Shown here: positions 55,054 through 63,345 of the stretch, piece by piece
Layout of the letters: every line of letters begins with the position of its first letter
Position numbering within the stretch: position 1 is the stretch's first letter
From: Chryseobacterium rhizosphaerae
GTDB taxonomy: Bacteria; Bacteroidota; Bacteroidia; Flavobacteriales; Weeksellaceae
Length of the DNA: 64,000 nt
Direction of reading: 5' to 3'
Assembly: GCF_003385455.1 (NCBI RefSeq)
Contig: NZ_QNUF01000005.1
Location: 124,001-188,000 of the forward strand
The notes under the pieces: model-generated
Database searches by the model: none
What the model was told of the DNA's origin: nothing
The model's input: only the letters and a program-made list of their open reading frames with translations
Made by a program: the position numbers and the translations under genes

Positions 55054-56076
55054 ATGAGCTATACTTTTAAAAACACAGAGATAAACAATGAAAAGGCTTC
55101 GGTTTTTGAAACCAAATCTCTATTATATTTAATAGGCAAAAGCCCAGATAAAAAGCATATTGAATATATTACATTTGATTGTTTTAATGATGTAAGCGGA
55201 ATAGATAAAGGATTTAAGAATATTTGGGATATTCAATCTAAAAATGAAGCTAATTTAAGCCCCAAAAAGATAGGGAAGTATTTATTTACTTTATTTGATA
55301 ATTATCTTTCATCTTTCAATTTTAAGGAGTTGATTTTCTTTTGCCCTAAATTGAAAGATGATTACAAAAGAGATAAAGGATTATTATCTTATAATTTATC
55401 AAATATTGTTATAAGTACATTTGATAGAATAAAAAAAGGATTAGAAGAAGAAGTAAAGAGAGTTAAAGGAACAACTACTGATTATTCCAGTAAAATAAAC
55501 TCATTTTTATCTCAGGTTCTATTTGTTGAAGATAATTATACAGAACACGAATATCTTAAATTCATAACGAAGTTCAAAAATAAAAACTTAAAAACCGACG
55601 ATTTTTACCTTACTGTATTTAAGGAACTTAGGGATATACAATCTTCAAAAAAAAATTCTTATATAGAAAATGAAAGTATCAAAGAAATAATGGATGTAAT
55701 TAATTTTAGAAGGCATCTTAAAATATTGGATATTGATACATTACTTATATGCAGAATTATTGGTTGTGAAATTTTTCAATACAGTAGTATTCCCTTATAC
55801 TTTTTTGAGTTAGTTAAGAAATTGGATAAGGAGGATATGAAAGATATTCTTTTGAATTGTAATTCTAATCTTTCCAGATGTTTTTTTAATAAAATTAGTA
55901 ATAAAGAGTTTTGGAAGATTTGCGAATCCATTATAAACTATTTAGAAAGCAACTCTGTGACTGATATAGATATAATTTTTACATCAATTTTTAGTACTTA
56001 TATCCCCAAATATAAATATCTTGACGAAATAACAATAAAATATTTAATAGCTTTAATAATAGAAGGTTTAGAATGA
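55054..56076 (+). CDS. Predicted nuclease-like effector (PD-(D/E)xK/DUF4297-type N-terminus)
   Basis: 340 residues, no signal or membrane segment. The N-terminal 110 residues have the pattern of DUF4297/Cap4-like and other PD-(D/E)xK nucleases: a beta strand with acid (ITFDCFNDVSGI), then IWDIQSKNEANLSPKKIGKY (D-x-Q-x-K), then a helix and strand (LFDNYLSS, FKELIFFCP). The C-terminal part is helical with no known motif. It is the first of three genes overlapping or spaced by 2 bases, with an SMC-like ATPase and a DUF4145 protein. A DNA-cutting role is likely but inferred from pattern, not proven. Confidence 0.6.
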   Translation: MSYTFKNTEINNEKASVFETKSLLYLIGKSPDKKHIEYITFDCFNDVSGIDKGFKNIWDIQSKNEANLSPKKIGKYLFTLFDNYLSSFNFKELIFFCPKLKDDYKRDKGLLSYNLSNIVISTFDRIKKGLEEEVKRVKGTTTDYSSKINSFLSQVLFVEDNYTEHEYLKFITKFKNKNLKTDDFYLTVFKELRDIQSSKKNSYIENESIKEIMDVINFRRHLKILDIDTLLICRIIGCEIFQYSSIPLYFFELVKKLDKEDMKDILLNCNSNLSRCFFNKISNKEFWKICESIINYLESNSVTDIDIIFTSIFSTYIPKYKYLDEITIKYLIALIIEGLE

Positions 56077-57683
56077 TAATTAAAGAAGTTGCAATTGGAA
56101 ATAGTTCTGAAGCTTTCATTGAAAAGCGTTTTCAGAATAAAACAAATATAATCTTTAGTGATGATAATAATAAGGGTAAAACCTTGTTAATGCAAAGTAT
56201 AGTATATTCTATTGGTTATGATTCAATTTGGCCTGTTGGCTTTAATCTTAAAAGTTACTATTTCTACTCAAAAATAAGTTTCAAAAATATTGATTATGAG
56301 TTTCTAAGACACGGGAACTCAATCATTGTTTCTCAGGGAGAACAATTTTATTTATTTAATAGTATTACAGAGTTTAAATATTTCTTTTCTAAGGAAATTT
56401 TTGAATTACCTAAAATTCCTAAAGATGGAGAAATAAAGACTGTTGATTTAAGTTTATTATATGAGATTTTCTTTCTAGGACAAGACAAAAGAAATACCTC
56501 TAATATAATTGTTAAAGGGAATAATAATAAGGTAGATTTTATCAATATGCTTTATTACTTTTTAGGAATATCGATGGTTATTGCGGATGGAGACCTAAAC
56601 ATTTCAGATTTAAAACAACAAAAAAATGAATTGGAGAATAAAATTAAAATTGAAAAGAAGAAAATTTCAATTTTAAAAAAGAATCCTCAAATTGCAAATT
56701 ATGTAAGCTCTGTAGCTAATACAGAAAATTTTGAAATTATAAAGATGAGACTTAACGTAATACATAATTCAATTACAGAGTTAAGTAAGCAACGGAATAG
56801 AGAAGAAAATAGAAGAACTAAACTTATATATCTAAAAAGTGAACTTAATTCATTAAATAGGAGCTTAAAAGAAGGTAAGGTCAAGTGCGCAGATTGTAAC
56901 AGCACAAATATTATATTCAGTAATGTTGATTTTGAATTTGACGTAAGTAATAAATACGTTAGAGATAGTATAATTTCTTCAATTGATGAAAACATAAAAT
57001 TAAAAGAAGAAATTGTATTAGAATTTGATTCTTTAATTGAGAAAGAGCAAAAAGAACTTAAAAAAATATTAAATACATCATCTAGCCCTGATCTTAGAAA
57101 TTATATTTTATTTGAAGATGAAATAAGAGATTCAAATGAAATAGATGAACTGGTATCTCAACTCAAATTGCAATTAATAGAAGTAGAAAATAAAATTAAA
57201 GCAATTAATCAAGGAATCGAAATAAATACAGATTTGCAAAAAAAATCATTTGAAAATATTGTTAATGAAATTACTCGATTGTATAAAACAATTGATCCTA
57301 AAGGTACGTTAGAGATAAATAGTTTATTTACAAAGGCAAATGAAACTTTTTCAGGAAGTGAAGAACAGGAGTTTTATTTTTCTAAAATAGTAGCATTAAA
57401 TAATCTCTTGAACCATGAGTTTCCAATAATAATAGATTCTTTCAGAGAAGGTGAACTTTCAACAAGTAAAGAAGAAAAAATGATAACCGAGTTTATTAAA
57501 CTTGATAAACAAGTTATATTAACTTCAACTTTAAAAAGAGAAGAATATTCTGCTGATAAATATGAGAATTTTAGTAATATAAATATTATTGATTATTCTT
57601 CTTTTCAGGACAGCAAATTATTACAAGAAGAAAATACTTCTGAATTTTTAGAAATAATTGGAAAATTTCCAATAACAATTTAA
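56073..57683 (+). CDS. SMC/Rad50-like ABC ATPase with a central CxxC
   Basis: 536 residues. Walker A is DDNNKGKT (residues 30-37). A coiled coil (about residues 175-265) leads to CADC (Cys272, Cys275), which could form a zinc-hook-like dimer contact, then a second coiled coil (about residues 305-395). The C-terminal lobe has an ABC signature-like FSGSEEQEFYFSKIVAL (residues 426-442) and Walker B FPIIIDSF (residues 450-457). It overlaps the previous gene by ATGA. The architecture is that of ATPases in Lamassu, Septu-like and ABC-three-component systems, and this one is short for its class. Confidence 0.8.
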   Translation: MIIKEVAIGNSSEAFIEKRFQNKTNIIFSDDNNKGKTLLMQSIVYSIGYDSIWPVGFNLKSYYFYSKISFKNIDYEFLRHGNSIIVSQGEQFYLFNSITEFKYFFSKEIFELPKIPKDGEIKTVDLSLLYEIFFLGQDKRNTSNIIVKGNNNKVDFINMLYYFLGISMVIADGDLNISDLKQQKNELENKIKIEKKKISILKKNPQIANYVSSVANTENFEIIKMRLNVIHNSITELSKQRNREENRRTKLIYLKSELNSLNRSLKEGKVKCADCNSTNIIFSNVDFEFDVSNKYVRDSIISSIDENIKLKEEIVLEFDSLIEKEQKELKKILNTSSSPDLRNYILFEDEIRDSNEIDELVSQLKLQLIEVENKIKAINQGIEINTDLQKKSFENIVNEITRLYKTIDPKGTLEINSLFTKANETFSGSEEQEFYFSKIVALNNLLNHEFPIIIDSFREGELSTSKEEKMITEFIKLDKQVILTSTLKREEYSADKYENFSNINIIDYSSFQDSKLLQEENTSEFLEIIGKFPITI

Positions 57684-57685
57684 AT

Positions 57686-58423
57686 ATGAAAAAAGAATTA
57701 TGGAAATCTAAAACATTCGAACAGCCAAATAATTATCCATGTCCCAAATGTTTCATAGGAGTTCTGATAGGCACCGAAATATTAAAACAAATGACAGAAG
57801 ATGGAAAATACAATGAACAAGTTGGCTATCCTTATGGATTAGATAATGTTTTCTCTGGTATTTTGCGTTGCAATAATCATTTATGTAAACATATATTTTC
57901 GGTAAATGGACTATTAATTACAGATATAATTACAGGATATAAAAAACCAGATGGTGAATATGTTGAAACATTATTAAAAATTTATCATCCTAAGTTCTTT
58001 TTTCCTAATTTGAGGATGTTTCCTTTAACAGATGAGGTTCCTAAAAATATAGCAAAATTAATTGACGAATCATTTTCATTATATTTTTTGGATAATAATT
58101 CTTGCGCAAATAAAATTAGGGTTACGATTGAATATATTTTGGATGATTTAAAGGCTCCTATAAAAAGAAAAACTAGAAGAGGAAAAATAGAGCCAATCTC
58201 AAGCCTTCATCAAAGGATTCAACATTTTAGTAAAAAGAAGCCAAAAATTTGTAGGCTCTTGCTAGCATTAAAAATTATTGGAAATGAAGGCAGCCATACC
58301 ATAGACACAACTAATGATGACGTTCTAACAGCTTTTGAAATATTAGAATTATTAGTTGAAATGATTTACATTAAAAATAATAAAAGAATTGAAGCAATGG
58401 TTAATCAAATAATTACAAAATAA
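57686..58423 (+). CDS. Zinc-ribbon plus DUF4145 (HEPN-like) protein
   Basis: 245 residues. The N-terminus has CPKC (19-22) and C62/C67 (CNNHLC), which suggest a zinc ribbon. The C-terminal 130 residues are helical, with a GNEGSH motif (199-204) as in DUF4145 proteins, an often HEPN-related domain. It starts 2 bases after the ATPase stop, so the three proteins form one unit. It may be a sensor or toxin component; no R-x4-6-H motif is clear, so RNase activity is uncertain. Confidence 0.7.
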   Translation: MKKELWKSKTFEQPNNYPCPKCFIGVLIGTEILKQMTEDGKYNEQVGYPYGLDNVFSGILRCNNHLCKHIFSVNGLLITDIITGYKKPDGEYVETLLKIYHPKFFFPNLRMFPLTDEVPKNIAKLIDESFSLYFLDNNSCANKIRVTIEYILDDLKAPIKRKTRRGKIEPISSLHQRIQHFSKKKPKICRLLLALKIIGNEGSHTIDTTNDDVLTAFEILELLVEMIYIKNNKRIEAMVNQIITK

Positions 58424-58430
58424 TATGAAT

Positions 58431-58470
58431 AGTCTGTTGCACAAAGTCTCCTAACTTTGAGCCAATGCGG
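58431..58470 (+). repeat. Left half of repeat family C at the right side of the three-gene operon
   Basis: GTCTGTTGCACAAAGTCTCC then TAACTTTGAGCC matches the left half of the copy at 54563 in the same direction. Confidence 0.6.
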
Positions 58471-58544
58471 AAGAAAACAAAACTGGTATAAATATCAATA
58501 ACTATTAAAGTTTATTAAGTTAAACAATTTTATGAAACAGCATT

Positions 58545-59240
58545 ATGAAAAAAAATAATAGTCTTTACTATTTTATTGGAAGTGTAATTATACTTTATAC
58601 ATTTTTATTTTTTGCATTCAGTAAGTGTTTTAATCTAAATTTCATTGAGTTTTTTACAGGTTTGGGAGCAATAGGAACTGTGTCATCTTTACTTTTTGTA
58701 TATACACAAATATTAAAAACCCAAGAACAATTTATTCAAAGCAATAAGCCTTTATTAATTCCACAAACCTCAAAATTTATTGCTTATAATCAACCTTCTG
58801 TTACAAATTTTAATAGGATTTCAATAAATAAAATTGTTAAAAAGAACGGGATTGATAATTTGGAGTATGATAATAAGTTGGAAGTTAAATGTTTTAAAAA
58901 TGAAGCTGTAAATATTAATATTTCAATTATTGAGGGTACCGTAACAAACTCAAATGAAGAATATTTATGCGCAAATTTGAATGATTATCTGCATATCGCA
59001 TTACCTCAAAAAATTGTTACAGATTTATCTAAAGTCAATTGGATGGAGGCTGGTATTAAGCAAGGCGAAAGTTACGATCGCTTTTTTACAAATAGTAAAT
59101 ACATATTAGAAATTAGATATGAAGATGTTAGTTCTAATAGTTATATAGATAGATATGAATTGAAATTTACCTTAAAGGGCAAGACTATTGAAAATGTACA
59201 ACGAGTTGTAGCTAATATAAATTTCAAAAAGTTAACATAG
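58545..59240 (+). CDS. Two-TM membrane protein, 231 residues, function unknown
   Basis: The N-terminus has two hydrophobic segments (YFIGSVIILYTFLFFAF and FFTGLGAIGTVSSLLFVYTQ), after which about 160 residues are cytosolic or external and beta-rich. It lies 120 bases after the three-gene operon. It could be an accessory of that system or an unrelated island gene. A recognised family was not found. Confidence 0.55.
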   Translation: MKKNNSLYYFIGSVIILYTFLFFAFSKCFNLNFIEFFTGLGAIGTVSSLLFVYTQILKTQEQFIQSNKPLLIPQTSKFIAYNQPSVTNFNRISINKIVKKNGIDNLEYDNKLEVKCFKNEAVNINISIIEGTVTNSNEEYLCANLNDYLHIALPQKIVTDLSKVNWMEAGIKQGESYDRFFTNSKYILEIRYEDVSSNSYIDRYELKFTLKGKTIENVQRVVANINFKKLT

Positions 59241-59254
59241 ATAACAGAAAACTG

Positions 59255-59279
59255 AAAATCCCAACTCTCGTCAGGATTT
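59255..59279 (-). terminator. Terminator hairpin between convergent genes
   Basis: Minus strand AAATCCTGAC-GAGA-GTTGGGATTT, with two G-U pairs. Same motif family as at 39264. Confidence 0.6.
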
Positions 59280-59302
59280 ATCAATTATATTGTTTTTCGT
59301 AT

Positions 59303-59524
59303 CTATACTCCAACCATCTTAAAAAAGCTGGCGAGAGTCAAATTTCTTGCATGGCAAATTCGCATTATTGTAAGAAGAGCAATTTGATAGGTTTTATCAT
59401 CTCTTATTCTTCGGACGGTCTTTTCATCTATATTATGATCTACTGCAAATTTGCTGTTATTGTTTATAGGGATAACCCATTCATCCCTTATAAATTCAAC
59501 AATTTTTCTATTTGCTTCTGTCAT
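59303..59524 (-). CDS. Small helix-turn-helix (XRE-like) protein, 73 residues
   Basis: MTEANRKIVEFIRDEWVIPI followed by NNNSKFAVDHNIDEKTVRRI and a helix ending FFKMVGV, in the order of a small XRE domain. An upstream in-frame ATG adds 31 non-conserved residues; the ATG at 59524 is preferred. It is divergent from the gene at 59617, possibly controlling it. TTTATTTG about 10 bases upstream is a near -7 match. Confidence 0.65.
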   Translation of the reverse strand: MTEANRKIVEFIRDEWVIPINNNSKFAVDHNIDEKTVRRIRDDKTYQIALLTIMRICHARNLTLASFFKMVGV

Positions 59525-59616
59525 AGAAACAAATAAATTACTTATTCTTATAAAAATCTCGGACTCAAATCCGAATGTTTGCAATTTTTTATTACATTTA
59601 TAAAAAAATACAAACA

Positions 59617-60162
59617 ATGAAAAAGATAAAAACAGATTTTGATCCCCGGTTTCGGGCAGATAAGAAGCGCTCCGGGTTGCAGCTGATGGAAACTTTCTTT
59701 CAGTTCAATGAGTTGGATATTTCCAAAGAAAGGCTCAGCAATATGATGAATTATGCCGTAAAGAGGAATAGCTGGATCAATGAAGATCCGGCGGTTATCT
59801 TTGAGTTTTACCAGTCGATGAGGTCGTTGATTCGGGCAGGATATCTCATCATGCTGAAAGACAGGAAATGGACGGTTGACACCCGGCCGGAAAAGATTTC
59901 TCCGTGGGTTCTTGGCCTGCTTTCGGAGAAGGAATACCGGAATCCACTGCTGGTTTTCAAAACAGCATTCAGAGCATACAGTATCAAAGAATTTGATTAT
60001 TTTATGTCGGGAATTGTCTATTTTTCAATGGGGGTCTATGAGAATCTCCCGGAAAGGAATATCGTTATGCCCTACATTCATACGGTTAAAATGCTGGATG
60101 CTGCACACCTTATTCTTCAGAGAAGGAGAGAAAAGAAGATGGCGGATACCCATTCGGGATAA
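59617..60162 (+). CDS. Conserved hypothetical protein, about 181 residues
   Basis: Starts MKKIKTDFDPRFRADKKRSG and has a helical body (LQLMETFFQFNELDISKE, FEFYQSMRSLIRAGYLIM, YIHTVKMLDAAHLILQRRRE). Less A+T-rich than the island genes before it. It is divergent from the small XRE-like gene, a pair often seen together in mobile or regulatory contexts. Function unknown. The large repeat array begins right after its stop. Confidence 0.65.
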   Translation: MKKIKTDFDPRFRADKKRSGLQLMETFFQFNELDISKERLSNMMNYAVKRNSWINEDPAVIFEFYQSMRSLIRAGYLIMLKDRKWTVDTRPEKISPWVLGLLSEKEYRNPLLVFKTAFRAYSIKEFDYFMSGIVYFSMGVYENLPERNIVMPYIHTVKMLDAAHLILQRRREKKMADTHSG

Positions 60163-60171
60163 GAAAGTTGA

Positions 60172-61190
60172 GCATAATGAAGCTAAAGCTTTGCGTTAGA
60201 AAAACACGCCATCATTACATTATTTTTGATTACAAAGATTAACGCAAAGTTGATGAATAATTCCGCTTTATTGTAAGTGAGCAAAGTGATGCAACTTCGT
60301 CGCTGATGAAGCGGTATGTTTATCCATACGCTTCGACGAATCAACTTCGTTGATTTTATTCTTTGCTCCCTAAAAAATATGCATAATGAAGTTAAAGCTT
60401 TGCGTTAGAAAAACACGTCATCAGTACATTATCCTTTGATTAAAAAGATAAACGCAAAGTTGATGAATAATTCCGCTTTATTATAAGTGAGCAAAGTGAT
60501 GCAACTTCGTCGCTGATGAAGCGGTATGTTTATCCATACGCTTTGACGAATCAACTTCGTTGATTTTATTCTTTGCTCCCTAAAAAATATGCATAATGAA
60601 GCTAAAGCTTTGCGTTAGAAAAACACATCATCAGTACATTATTTTTGATTACAAAGATTAACGCAAAGTTGATGAATAATTCTGCTTTATTGTAAGTGGG
60701 CAAAGTGATGCGACTTCGTCGCTGATGAAGCGGTATGTTTATCCATGCGCTTCGACGAATCAACTTCGTTGATTTTATTCTTTGCTCCCTAAAAAATAGG
60801 CATAATGTAGCTAAAGCTTTGCGTTAGAAAAACACACTGTCAGTACATTATTTTTGATTACAAAGATTAACGCAAAGTTGATGTATGATTCCGCTTTATT
60901 GTAAGTGGGCAAAGTGATGCGACTTTGTCGCTGATGAAGCATTATGCTTCTCCATGCGCTTCGACGAATCAACGAAGTTGATTCTATTCTTAGCTCCCTA
61001 AAAAATAGGCATAATGAAGCTAAAGCTTTGCGTTAGAAAAACACGTCATCATTACATTATTTTTGATTACAAAGATTAACGCAAAGTTGATGAGTAATTC
61101 CGCTTTATTGTAAGTGGGCAAAGTGATGCAACTTTGTCGCTGATGAAGCTGTATGCTTATCCATGCGCTTCGATGAATCAATGAGAAATG
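60172..61190 (+). repeat. Tandem array of repeat family B (about five units, 209-base period)
   Basis: AACGCAAAG starts units at 60241, 60451, 60660, 60869 and 61078 (periods 210, 209, 209, 209), after a leading partial unit. Each 165-base unit runs from AACGCAAAG to CTTTGCGTT and contains nested hairpins: GAAGCGGTATG-loop-CATACGCTTC, AATCAAC-TTC-GTTGATT and GAGCAAAG...CTTTGCTC. A linker of about 45 bases (AAACACGTCATCAGTACATT...) joins units. The last unit is truncated near 61190. No open frame. No spacer variation as in CRISPR. Confidence 0.93.
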
Positions 61191-61228
61191 ATTGTCAATA
61201 ATCATTTTTCAAATATTGTGTTTTATTG

Positions 61229-61322
61229 TCTCTGTTGCGCAAGGTCTCCCAAGTTGGAGCTAGTAAATAAGATTATTTCCTTTACACTTGTTCCAAAGTC
61301 AGGAGACTTCGGAGAGCAGAGA
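61229..61322 (+). repeat. Copy of repeat family C after the B array
   Basis: TCTCTGTTGCGCAAGGTCTC at the left and CCAAAGTCAGGAGACTTCGG at the right. The right half is intact. Confidence 0.7.
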
Positions 61323-61427
61323 CGATGAAGAGTATTCAATACTTGTTATTCAAATAGCAATCAGAGTAGATTATTTCTGCTCTGATTTTTTTAAGGGGTA
61401 ACAGCTGTCAATGATGGTCTCTTAAAC

Positions 61428-61497
61428 TAACCTCGACAGGATTCAAACCTGTAACCTTTTTTAAGCCTTACAGAAGTTACTCCCCTCAGATCCTAGG
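61428..61497 (-). pseudogene. Remnant of a tRNA-Arg gene (3' half)
   Basis: Minus strand: AAAGGTTACAGG then TTTGAAT then CCTGTCGAGGTTA. The T-arm (5-base stem, 7-base loop) is perfect, and the flanks recall the end of a tRNA-Arg(ACG) gene (CCTGTCGAGG). The anticodon arm region (CTTCTGTAAGGCTT) and D arm do not fold, and no 5' acceptor strand was found. It looks like a relic left by integration or rearrangement; the assignment to Arg is from memory of related sequences. Confidence 0.45.
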
Positions 61498-62005
61498 ATA
61501 AAATTCCGGTCAGCACCTGATCTTTTCGGTTCGATAAAGTTCCGCTTACTTTAATGACCTTTATTCCAAGATCCTCAATCCAGTCATAAAGTAACTCATT
61601 AACCTTATGCCTGAGTTTTGGCAGCTCTATCTGATGGTTGGATATCAGATCGGGTTCTTCAATAGGGACAAAAACAAAAACATCAATTTCATCGATGATG
61701 GTTTGAACTTTTTCAAAGAGAGACTGGATATTTCGACCGGAATCAAGAACATGAAGATAAGCTAAGATATCAATGACACATCTATCAAATATGACATCAT
61801 CTCCGCTTTTGAAGACCAGTTGGGCTGAATAATTAAATTGTTCAAGAAAATCGTCTGGATAAGATTCTTCTGAAAATTCATACCCTGAAGACTCCATCTG
61901 GTAATAAGGTTCTATTTCAAGTGTGTATCCGGGAAGATTCTCCAGAAGTTCTTCTGCCAATGTAGTTTTACCGACTTTGTGAGCACCGATTATTGCAATT
62001 CTCAT
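61493..62005 (-). CDS. P-loop ATPase/kinase-like protein (NadR/ATP-binding type)
   Basis: 170 residues. Walker A is GAHKVGKTT (residues 7-15), followed by LAEELLENLPGY. A later segment DDVIFDRCVIDILAYLHVLD gives the kinase-like DRxxxD, and VFVFVPIEEPDLI the final strand. The proteins are AAA-like kinases of small molecules or cofactor ligands. It is a single gene, next to the tRNA relic. Confidence 0.75.
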   Translation of the reverse strand: MRIAIIGAHKVGKTTLAEELLENLPGYTLEIEPYYQMESSGYEFSEESYPDDFLEQFNYSAQLVFKSGDDVIFDRCVIDILAYLHVLDSGRNIQSLFEKVQTIIDEIDVFVFVPIEEPDLISNHQIELPKLRHKVNELLYDWIEDLGIKVIKVSGTLSNRKDQVLTGILS

Positions 62006-62154
62006 ATTTCAGTTTATATTGTAATCCAAAAGTCTAATACGAAATTTTCGTGCCTGTTTTTTGAGCGTCCATTATATAACGTTTTGTCAATCATTTAATA
62101 CCATAATTTTTCTATATTTAGAACAAGTATATAAATATAATATAAAAAAAGACA

Positions 62155-62826
62155 ATGCCAATAAATCCACTACCTCCGGACGGAGGCATGTTATATAAAG
62201 AAACAGATATGGCTCAGTTTTTCCCCGAGCCATTAAATGCAGTAACTGCTATATTATTTTTAGCCATAGCCATTTTTTGGACCCTTAAAATAAAGGGTGA
62301 TTTTAAAGCATATCCTTTTTTAACCTACTGCCTGGTGTTATTATATATTGGTGCTATAGGGGGAACTGTTTATCATTCATTCAGACAATGGCCGGTATTT
62401 ATCATGATGGATTGGATGCCCATTATGTTGCTCTGTTTGTCTGCCGGATTTTATTTTTTAGCGCAGAGCATCAGATGGTACTATGCCGTTGTAATGGTTC
62501 TCGTATATATAATGTTCATGTTTGCTTTGAGAAATTGGATTTTGGTAGATAAGACTTCTCTTTTTATCAACGTAAATTATGCAATTATGGCTTCATTTGT
62601 GCTTTTTTCGGTACTAAGTTATTTGATTTATACCCAATGGAAAGCTGGCAAATGGGTAGGTTTTGCTTTATTGTCGTTTGCTCTCGCGCTCACTTTCCGT
62701 ATCGTTGATAAATGGGAATGGTTGAGTTTCGGAACCCACTTTTTATGGCATACTTTCGGGGCGATAGCAACATTTTGTATGTTTAATTATATCTATCTTA
62801 CACGGAATACAATTAGAAAAACATAA
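62155..62826 (+). CDS. CREST-superfamily membrane protein (ceramidase-like)
   Basis: 223 residues and seven hydrophobic segments. The conserved residues of the alkaline ceramidase/PAQR-type CREST superfamily are suggested: FFPEPLNAVTAILFL (acid residue and Asn), GGTVYHSFRQ (His), IMMDWMPIM (Asp), and FGTHFLWHTFGAIA (two His at the end), in the right order for a metal-dependent hydrolase. Substrate probably a lipid amide, unknown here. Confidence 0.65.
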   Translation: MPINPLPPDGGMLYKETDMAQFFPEPLNAVTAILFLAIAIFWTLKIKGDFKAYPFLTYCLVLLYIGAIGGTVYHSFRQWPVFIMMDWMPIMLLCLSAGFYFLAQSIRWYYAVVMVLVYIMFMFALRNWILVDKTSLFINVNYAIMASFVLFSVLSYLIYTQWKAGKWVGFALLSFALALTFRIVDKWEWLSFGTHFLWHTFGAIATFCMFNYIYLTRNTIRKT

Positions 62827-62880
62827 GGAGTTTTTATTTTCTTTGAAACTCAGATTCATACGTAAAATCTGTTTAAACGT

Positions 62881-63226
62881 AACCACAAAAGTCACAAAAG
62901 ATTTTTAAACACTTAAGTTTTTTAAGTTATATACTTTGTGTGTAAGAAGTACACGTAAGTTTTTTTGAAAATCAAAGATTTTCATCTTATGTGAACTTAA
63001 TTATGCGGTATTCCTTTAAACTTTCTAAAGTGTACTAAAGTGTTAAAAGATTTTTAAACACTTAAGCTATTTTAAGTTATATACTTTGTGTATAAGAAGT
63101 ACACCTAAGTTTTGTTGAAAATCAAAGATTTTCATCTTATGTGAACTTAATTGTGCGGTATTCCTTTAAACTTTCTAAAGTGTACTAAAGTGTTTAAAAA
63201 TAAGAACTTTTGTGCCTTTTGTGGTT
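62881..63226 (+). repeat. Family A element with an internally duplicated core
   Basis: Opens AACCACAAAAGTCACAAAAG and closes CTTTTGTGCCTTTTGTGGTT. Inside, two units 149 bases apart (62901 and 63050), each with TTTTTAAACACTTAAG, AAGTACACxTAAG, GAAAATCAAAGATTTTC and TAAAGTGTACTAAAGTGTT. The core hairpin is GAAAATC-AAA-GATTTTC. Confidence 0.85.
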
Positions 63227-63247
63227 TAATAAAAAAGTTTATGGACT

Positions 63248-63296
63248 AAACCTTATAGGTTTTAGAGCTCATGCATGTTAAAAACCTATAAGGTTT
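63248..63296 (+). repeat. Perfect 16-base inverted repeat
   Basis: AAACCTTATAGGTTTT at 63248-63263 and AAAACCTATAAGGTTT at 63281-63296 are perfect inverted copies separated by 17 bases. Lies between the two family A elements. Could be a hairpin or protein-binding site. Confidence 0.85.
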
Positions 63297-63345
63297 GATC
63301 CGATAATTCCAAAAGATCTCAGAATTTTTATGGGTAAATAAACGT

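Noticed and set aside
55054..58423. Retron, CBASS or toxin-antitoxin system
   Set aside because: No reverse transcriptase, CD-NTase or typical toxin-antitoxin pair is visible in the three genes.
60172..61190. CRISPR array
   Set aside because: The units are about 209 bases and the linkers between them are nearly the same, not unique spacers. No cas genes in the window.
61428..61497. Complete functional tRNA gene
   Set aside because: Only the T-arm and part of the 3' acceptor strand are intact; anticodon and D arms do not fold and no 5' acceptor strand was found.
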